Assembly (NCBI GenBank): GCA_024408505.1 | Contig: JAKSUZ010000004.1 | Span: 1 to 64,000, forward strand | DNA length: 64,000 nucleotides | Origin: Bacilli bacterium | GTDB lineage: Bacteria > Bacillota_I > Bacilli_A > RFN20 > CAG-826 | Direction: 5' to 3' | In this document: positions 60,024 to 64,000 of the stretch, piece after piece | How positions within the stretch are numbered: position 1 is the stretch's first letter | How the letters are laid out: each line of letters starts with the position of its first letter | The notes under the pieces: generated by a model | The model's input: only the letters and a program-made list of their open reading frames with translations | The model's database searches: none | What the model was told of the DNA's origin: nothing | Position numbers and translations under genes: made by a program

Positions 60024-62615
60024 CTATTTCGCCTCGTACCAAGTATCGCCAATTCCGATTGATACTTTTAATTTAATTGGGAAGTCGATACTTTCCATTA
60101 CTTTAGTAATGTCTTTAATTAAATTATCTTTTTCATCTTTATAAACCTTAAAAATCAGTTCGTCATGAATTTGTAATACTAGTTGTGATTTATAGTGTTT
60201 ATCTTTAAGCATCTTACTTACATTAATCATTGCGATTTTAATAATATCTGCAGCGGTACCTTGAATCGGAGCGTTCATCGCAGCGCGTTTTGCGAATTCT
60301 CGCACTTGATAACTTTGATCATGGAATTCTCTTAGATATCTTCTACGGTTAAAATAGGTTTTAACATAGTTATTCTTTTCTGCACTACTTACAACATCAC
60401 GGAGGAATTCGCCTACTTCTGGATATGCTTCATAGAAGTTATTAATTATTTCTCTAGCCTCTAATCTAGTGATGCCTAGATCTTCCGCTAAACCAAATTC
60501 AGATATGCCATAAACAATCCCAAAGTTAACTGCTTTAGCTTTTCTTCTTTCATTCGCGTTTGGTTCTCTATCTAACTTAAGTGTTTTCTTCGCGGTTTCA
60601 GTATGAATATCTCGATCGGCCGCGAATACATCAATTAAAGCTTGTGATTTTGCTAAGGCCGCTAATACTCTTAATTCAATTTGCGAATAGTCTAAGGATA
60701 AAATTTGATATTCATTATTAGGATAATGGAAAGCTTTTCTTATTAATCTTCCTTCTTCATCTCTAACGGATATATTTTGTAAGTTTGGTTCGCTACTTGA
60801 TAATCTACCGGTCGTAGTCAAGGCTTGATTAAACATTGCATGAATCTTTCCGTCCTCATGAATGTGATCTGCTAATGCATCAACATAAGTTGAAATAAGT
60901 TTTGCGTACTTTCGATGTTCAAGTATTTTTTTAATTACTGGATGATCTTCTTTCATCGCTTCAAGTACTTCGACGCTGGTGGAATTATTTTTATTTCCTT
61001 CTAACTTTAATTTATTAAATAAAGTATCAGCGACTTGTTTTGGCGATGCGATATTAAATTCAAAACCTACGGTTTGATATATATCTTTAGTGATTGCATC
61101 TAATTTTTCTTTAAAGGTTTCACCAATGGTTTCAAGTTCATGCTTATCAAGCGGGAAACCCTCGATTTCCATATCACTTAAGACGAGTGCGAGCGGTAAT
61201 TCTATCTTCTGATATAAATTTAGTGCATCAACTTTTGTAAGCTCAGAATTGATTTTTTCTTTTAAGTAGATGACATAATACGCGCATTTAGCGATGAAGT
61301 CATAATCAGTTCCGCTTGCGAGCAAATCAAGTGAACCAGTTTTAACGCCTACATCAATATTGAAGTAGTTCATAATGGATACGACATCATTTTTTAATGA
61401 ACTATCTAATAGATAACCCGCTAATAAAAGATCTGAAGTTAATCCATTAATTTCAATACCAATCTTATGTAATGCTACTTTAATCTCTTTAAAGTCATAA
61501 ACATATTTTTTAACATTTTCATCTTTTAATAAGTTAATTAGATTTTTAGCGCCTTTAATTTTATCTTCATCAATTACATAAGTTTCTTGAATGGTTGAAA
61601 CGCCAATCGCGTTAATCTTGGCGTTATGATAATTATCATTATCTAAATCTAAATAGATGCCCATTTCTTTTATATCATCGGGAATGTCATCTACTTTTTG
61701 GTAGCTAATCTTAATCGCGGTGGCGCCTTTCTTTAATTTAGTAGGTAGTCTATTTAATACGGCTTTCAGTTCATACTTCTGACAGAACTTATTTATTTCA
61801 TCAAAAGTATAGCCTTCATATTTACAATCACTAACTTTAAACGGGAGTTTAATATCGGTTTTAATGGTCGCTAAGAATTTACAATCTCTACCTTGTTCTT
61901 GATAAGTTTTAATATTATTACCAACCTTACCACCGATTTCATCGGCTTTAGCGATAATTGTTTCTAAGTCTTTATATTCACTTAATAACTTTTGCGCGGT
62001 CTTTTCTCCTACTCCTGGAATCCCAGGTAAGTTATCCGATGAATCACCACGTAAACCCTTAAAGTCAATTAATTGATTAGCGGTAAATCCATATAAAGAA
62101 ATAATGTTATCTTTATTAACATGTTGAATATCGCTTAACCCTTTTTTAATCACATCAATTGAAATATGATCATCAATTAATTGAAGGAAGTCTCTATCAC
62201 TTGTGATAATGCTTACTTCATATCCTTCTTTAGAAGCAGTTTTTGCCACTGTACCACAAATGTCATCGCCCTCAAATCCTTTCTCTTCGTAGCGTTTTAA
62301 ATTAAGCGCATCAAGGAATTCTCTTACAATTGGCATTTGTTGTTTAAGTTCTTCTGGGCATGGTGAACGATTAGCTTTATATTTATCGTATTTTTCTCTT
62401 CTAAAACAAGGTCCACCGGCATCAAAACCCACGAATATAGATTCCTCACCTTTAAATTGTCCAAGAATTTTATTAATCATATTGGCGAATGCAAAAATGG
62501 CATTAGTAGGAATACCAGATTTAGTCCGCATAATGGTATCCGTTCCGCCGTATGCGGTTGCATAGTAGGCTCTAAATAGGAGCGAATAGCCATCAATGAT
62601 AATTAATTTTTTCAT
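60024..62615 (-). CDS. polA: DNA polymerase I
   Basis: An 863-residue family A polymerase. The 5'-3' exonuclease (about 1-290) has FVGFDAGGPCFRREKYDKYKANR, GFEGDDICGT and GDSSDNLPGIPGVGEKTAQKLL. The middle proofreading-like domain lacks the usual DxE motif (here IYLDLDNDNY), so it is probably inactive, as in many Firmicutes. The polymerase domain has SLDYSQIELRVLAALA, RRKAKAVNFGIVYG and LQIHDELIFKV. The start overlaps the dnaE stop by 4 bases, so repair and replication genes form one operon: dnaE-polA-mutM::coaE. Confidence 0.96.
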   Translation of the reverse strand: MKKLIIIDGYSLLFRAYYATAYGGTDTIMRTKSGIPTNAIFAFANMINKILGQFKGEESIFVGFDAGGPCFRREKYDKYKANRSPCPEELKQQMPIVREFLDALNLKRYEEKGFEGDDICGTVAKTASKEGYEVSIITSDRDFLQLIDDHISIDVIKKGLSDIQHVNKDNIISLYGFTANQLIDFKGLRGDSSDNLPGIPGVGEKTAQKLLSEYKDLETIIAKADEIGGKVGNNIKTYQEQGRDCKFLATIKTDIKLPFKVSDCKYEGYTFDEINKFCQKYELKAVLNRLPTKLKKGATAIKISYQKVDDIPDDIKEMGIYLDLDNDNYHNAKINAIGVSTIQETYVIDEDKIKGAKNLINLLKDENVKKYVYDFKEIKVALHKIGIEINGLTSDLLLAGYLLDSSLKNDVVSIMNYFNIDVGVKTGSLDLLASGTDYDFIAKCAYYVIYLKEKINSELTKVDALNLYQKIELPLALVLSDMEIEGFPLDKHELETIGETFKEKLDAITKDIYQTVGFEFNIASPKQVADTLFNKLKLEGNKNNSTSVEVLEAMKEDHPVIKKILEHRKYAKLISTYVDALADHIHEDGKIHAMFNQALTTTGRLSSSEPNLQNISVRDEEGRLIRKAFHYPNNEYQILSLDYSQIELRVLAALAKSQALIDVFAADRDIHTETAKKTLKLDREPNANERRKAKAVNFGIVYGISEFGLAEDLGITRLEAREIINNFYEAYPEVGEFLRDVVSSAEKNNYVKTYFNRRRYLREFHDQSYQVREFAKRAAMNAPIQGTAADIIKIAMINVSKMLKDKHYKSQLVLQIHDELIFKVYKDEKDNLIKDITKVMESIDFPIKLKVSIGIGDTWYEAK

Positions 62616-64000
62616 AACACTTTTAAGTCACTTGCGACAAATTCATTTCTCTTAATATCGTAGCGACCAGTTACAATTAATATTTTAGCACTATATAGAG
62701 CAGCTTCGTACTTTATATAAAGCTCATTAAACACGGTGACACTAATATCATCAATGTTGTCACTGATGGTAATAAAGCACATCGTTTTATGGTCTTTCTT
62801 AGTCTTAATTCTTCTAATCGATTTAATCATGCCAACAATCTTAGAGAATGGTTTAGTTTTAGCCTCTCCAATTGAGATGGCTTTTTCTTTTTTAATTTCA
62901 TCTTGATAGAAGTCGAGTGGTGATTTACTTAAAGCAATGCCTAAGCTTTCATATTCTTGATTGATGTTATAAACATCATCATTCTTTAAGTTTTCAATTC
63001 TTGGAGTGGGAATAAATGAATTATCTAATAATAGTTGATCACCTTGATTAAGATTTAATCTTGCAAAATCTATCACTCGGTCAAGTGCATCTCTAAGTCC
63101 GGCTCTAGTGTTATTAAAATTATCAAATGAACCGGAATCAATTAATTTAAGAATAGTCGAACTAGAAATCTTATATTTCATATTTCTTACTACAAAATCA
63201 ATGAATGATTTATATTCACCATTCTCTTCTCTTTCTTTAATAATATTCATCACTGATTGTGAGAGAATGCCTTTAATGGAAATTAAAGGTATATATAAAT
63301 CATTACCAATAGCCTTATATCTAAATCCGGCTTTATTAATATCGGGTAATCTTAAATTAATTTTTCTACTTCTAATCTCAGCAACTACATCAGAGAATCG
63401 ATTTCCGTTATCAAGCACCGCGCTATAAAAATAAGCTGGGTAATGAAGTTTAAGATACGCCATTTGGCTTGCAAGTTTAGCATACGCATAAGCATGACTT
63501 CGATTAAATCCATAATTTGCGAATCGATAAATTAAATTAAACACTTCTTCACTTTCTTTTGGACTGTTTCCATTTTTAATGGATCCTTCAATAAATGAAG
63601 TTTTTAAAGCGGCTAAAATATTCGCGTCTTTTTTAGAAATCGCTCTTCTAAATGAATCCGCTTCTTGATAAGAGAAACCTGCCATAGCTCTTGCGATTTG
63701 CATAATTTGCTCTTGGTAAACAATAATGCCATAGGTTGGTTTTAAGATATCCACTAACTTATTACTTGGGTAAGTAATTTTTTCTCGATTTTCTTTTCTG
63801 GCGATAAATTGAGGAATAAATTTCATTGGGCCTGGTCGATATAATGCAATTAAAGAAACAACATCTTCAAATACAGTTGGGTTTAGTTCTTTAACGGTTC
63901 TAATCATTCCTTTACTTTCAAGTTGGAATAGCCCAATCGTTTCACCAGTAGCGATTAATTTAATCGCTTCTTTATCTTCATATGGTAAAGTATCGTAACT
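62612..64000 (-). CDS. dnaE: DNA polymerase III subunit alpha, C-terminal part (cut by window edge)
   Basis: The open frame continues to the right edge; the bases before the first ATG (63907) encode IATGETIGLFQLESKG, the conserved DnaE block just ahead of that ATG. The following part has ALYRPGPMKFIPQFIARK, YGIIVYQEQIMQIARAMAGFS, SFRRAISKK and NYGFNRSHAYAYAKLASQMAYLK. The C-terminal OB fold (KIVGMIKSIRRIKTKKDHKTMCFITISD) completes the protein. It is the short DnaE-type polymerase. Nothing indicates a break; the N-terminal half lies outside the window. Confidence 0.95.
   Translation of the reverse strand, partial: SYDTLPYEDKEAIKLIATGETIGLFQLESKGMIRTVKELNPTVFEDVVSLIALYRPGPMKFIPQFIARKENREKITYPSNKLVDILKPTYGIIVYQEQIMQIARAMAGFSYQEADSFRRAISKKDANILAALKTSFIEGSIKNGNSPKESEEVFNLIYRFANYGFNRSHAYAYAKLASQMAYLKLHYPAYFYSAVLDNGNRFSDVVAEIRSRKINLRLPDINKAGFRYKAIGNDLYIPLISIKGILSQSVMNIIKEREENGEYKSFIDFVVRNMKYKISSSTILKLIDSGSFDNFNNTRAGLRDALDRVIDFARLNLNQGDQLLLDNSFIPTPRIENLKNDDVYNINQEYESLGIALSKSPLDFYQDEIKKEKAISIGEAKTKPFSKIVGMIKSIRRIKTKKDHKTMCFITISDNIDDISVTVFNELYIKYEAALYSAKILIVTGRYDIKRNEFVASDLKVL

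Noticed and set aside
1-64000. Mycoplasma-type code (TGA read as tryptophan)
   Set aside because: Many genes end cleanly at TGA, often coupled to the next start, and tryptophan positions in conserved motifs use TGG.

Overview
The window comes from an AT-rich, low-GC bacterium that reads like a monoderm member of the Bacilli, probably an uncultured gut lineage. The evidence is the DnaB/DnaI helicase-loading pair, many short lipobox (-SCG/-SCN) signal peptides, and a dnaE-polA-mutM/coaE cluster. TGA is used as a stop and tryptophan is coded by TGG, so the standard bacterial code applies and not the Mycoplasma code. No rRNA, tRNA or CRISPR array was seen.

1-10.14 kb, accessory region. Surface lipoproteins (BspA-like leucine-rich repeats or DUF6273-like ectodomains) and two DUF4143 AAA ATPases are separated by five copies (R1-R5) of a roughly 95-145 bp intergenic repeat, all in the same orientation. 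The best copy for function, R1, lies directly upstream of a small serine recombinase gene and is built of inverted half-sites like a resolvase res site. A decayed second recombinase lies at 100-325, and one lipoprotein is frameshifted. The last repeat, R5, abuts ordinary chromosomal genes. I read the region as a possible cassette array of surface genes bounded by recombinase sites.

10.15-16.2 kb, minus strand. A mannose-release operon: GH38 alpha-mannosidase, ROK sugar kinase, mannose-6-phosphate isomerase, followed by a YgjP-like metalloprotein and a SpoU-type RNA methyltransferase.

16.3-47.8 kb. A large uronate-polysaccharide utilisation locus, nearly all plus strand. Three times, a lipoprotein of one unrecognised family is followed directly by a family-8-like polysaccharide lyase (PL8: hyaluronan, chondroitin or xanthan type) that keeps the catalytic Asn/His/Tyr/Arg. 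Products would enter through three GPH-family symporters. Inside the cell there are KDPG aldolase, KDG kinase, mannonate dehydratase and an SDR resembling mannonate oxidoreductase. These sit beside a less usual set: an Old Yellow Enzyme with an Fe-S motif, a fumarate-reductase-like flavoprotein, two Gfo/Idh/MocA oxidoreductases, three xylose-isomerase-like TIM barrels, a fucose-isomerase-like protein, a GH63-like hydrolase and an alpha-toroid protein. No GH88 unsaturated glucuronyl hydrolase, KduI or UxaC is visible, so the step after the lyases may be non-canonical, possibly oxidation and elimination. That is inference.

47.8-64 kb. MATE transporter, DUF523 protein, BI-1 protein, a pfkA-thrS-tpiA-BI-1 run, a coiled-coil protein, dnaB-dnaI preceded by perfect DnaA boxes, a secreted Ntn hydrolase, and the dnaE-polA-mutM::coaE operon, in which MutM and dephospho-CoA kinase are fused. 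Several genes have an extended -10 element 7-13 bases before the ATG and no Shine-Dalgarno, so they are probably leaderless.
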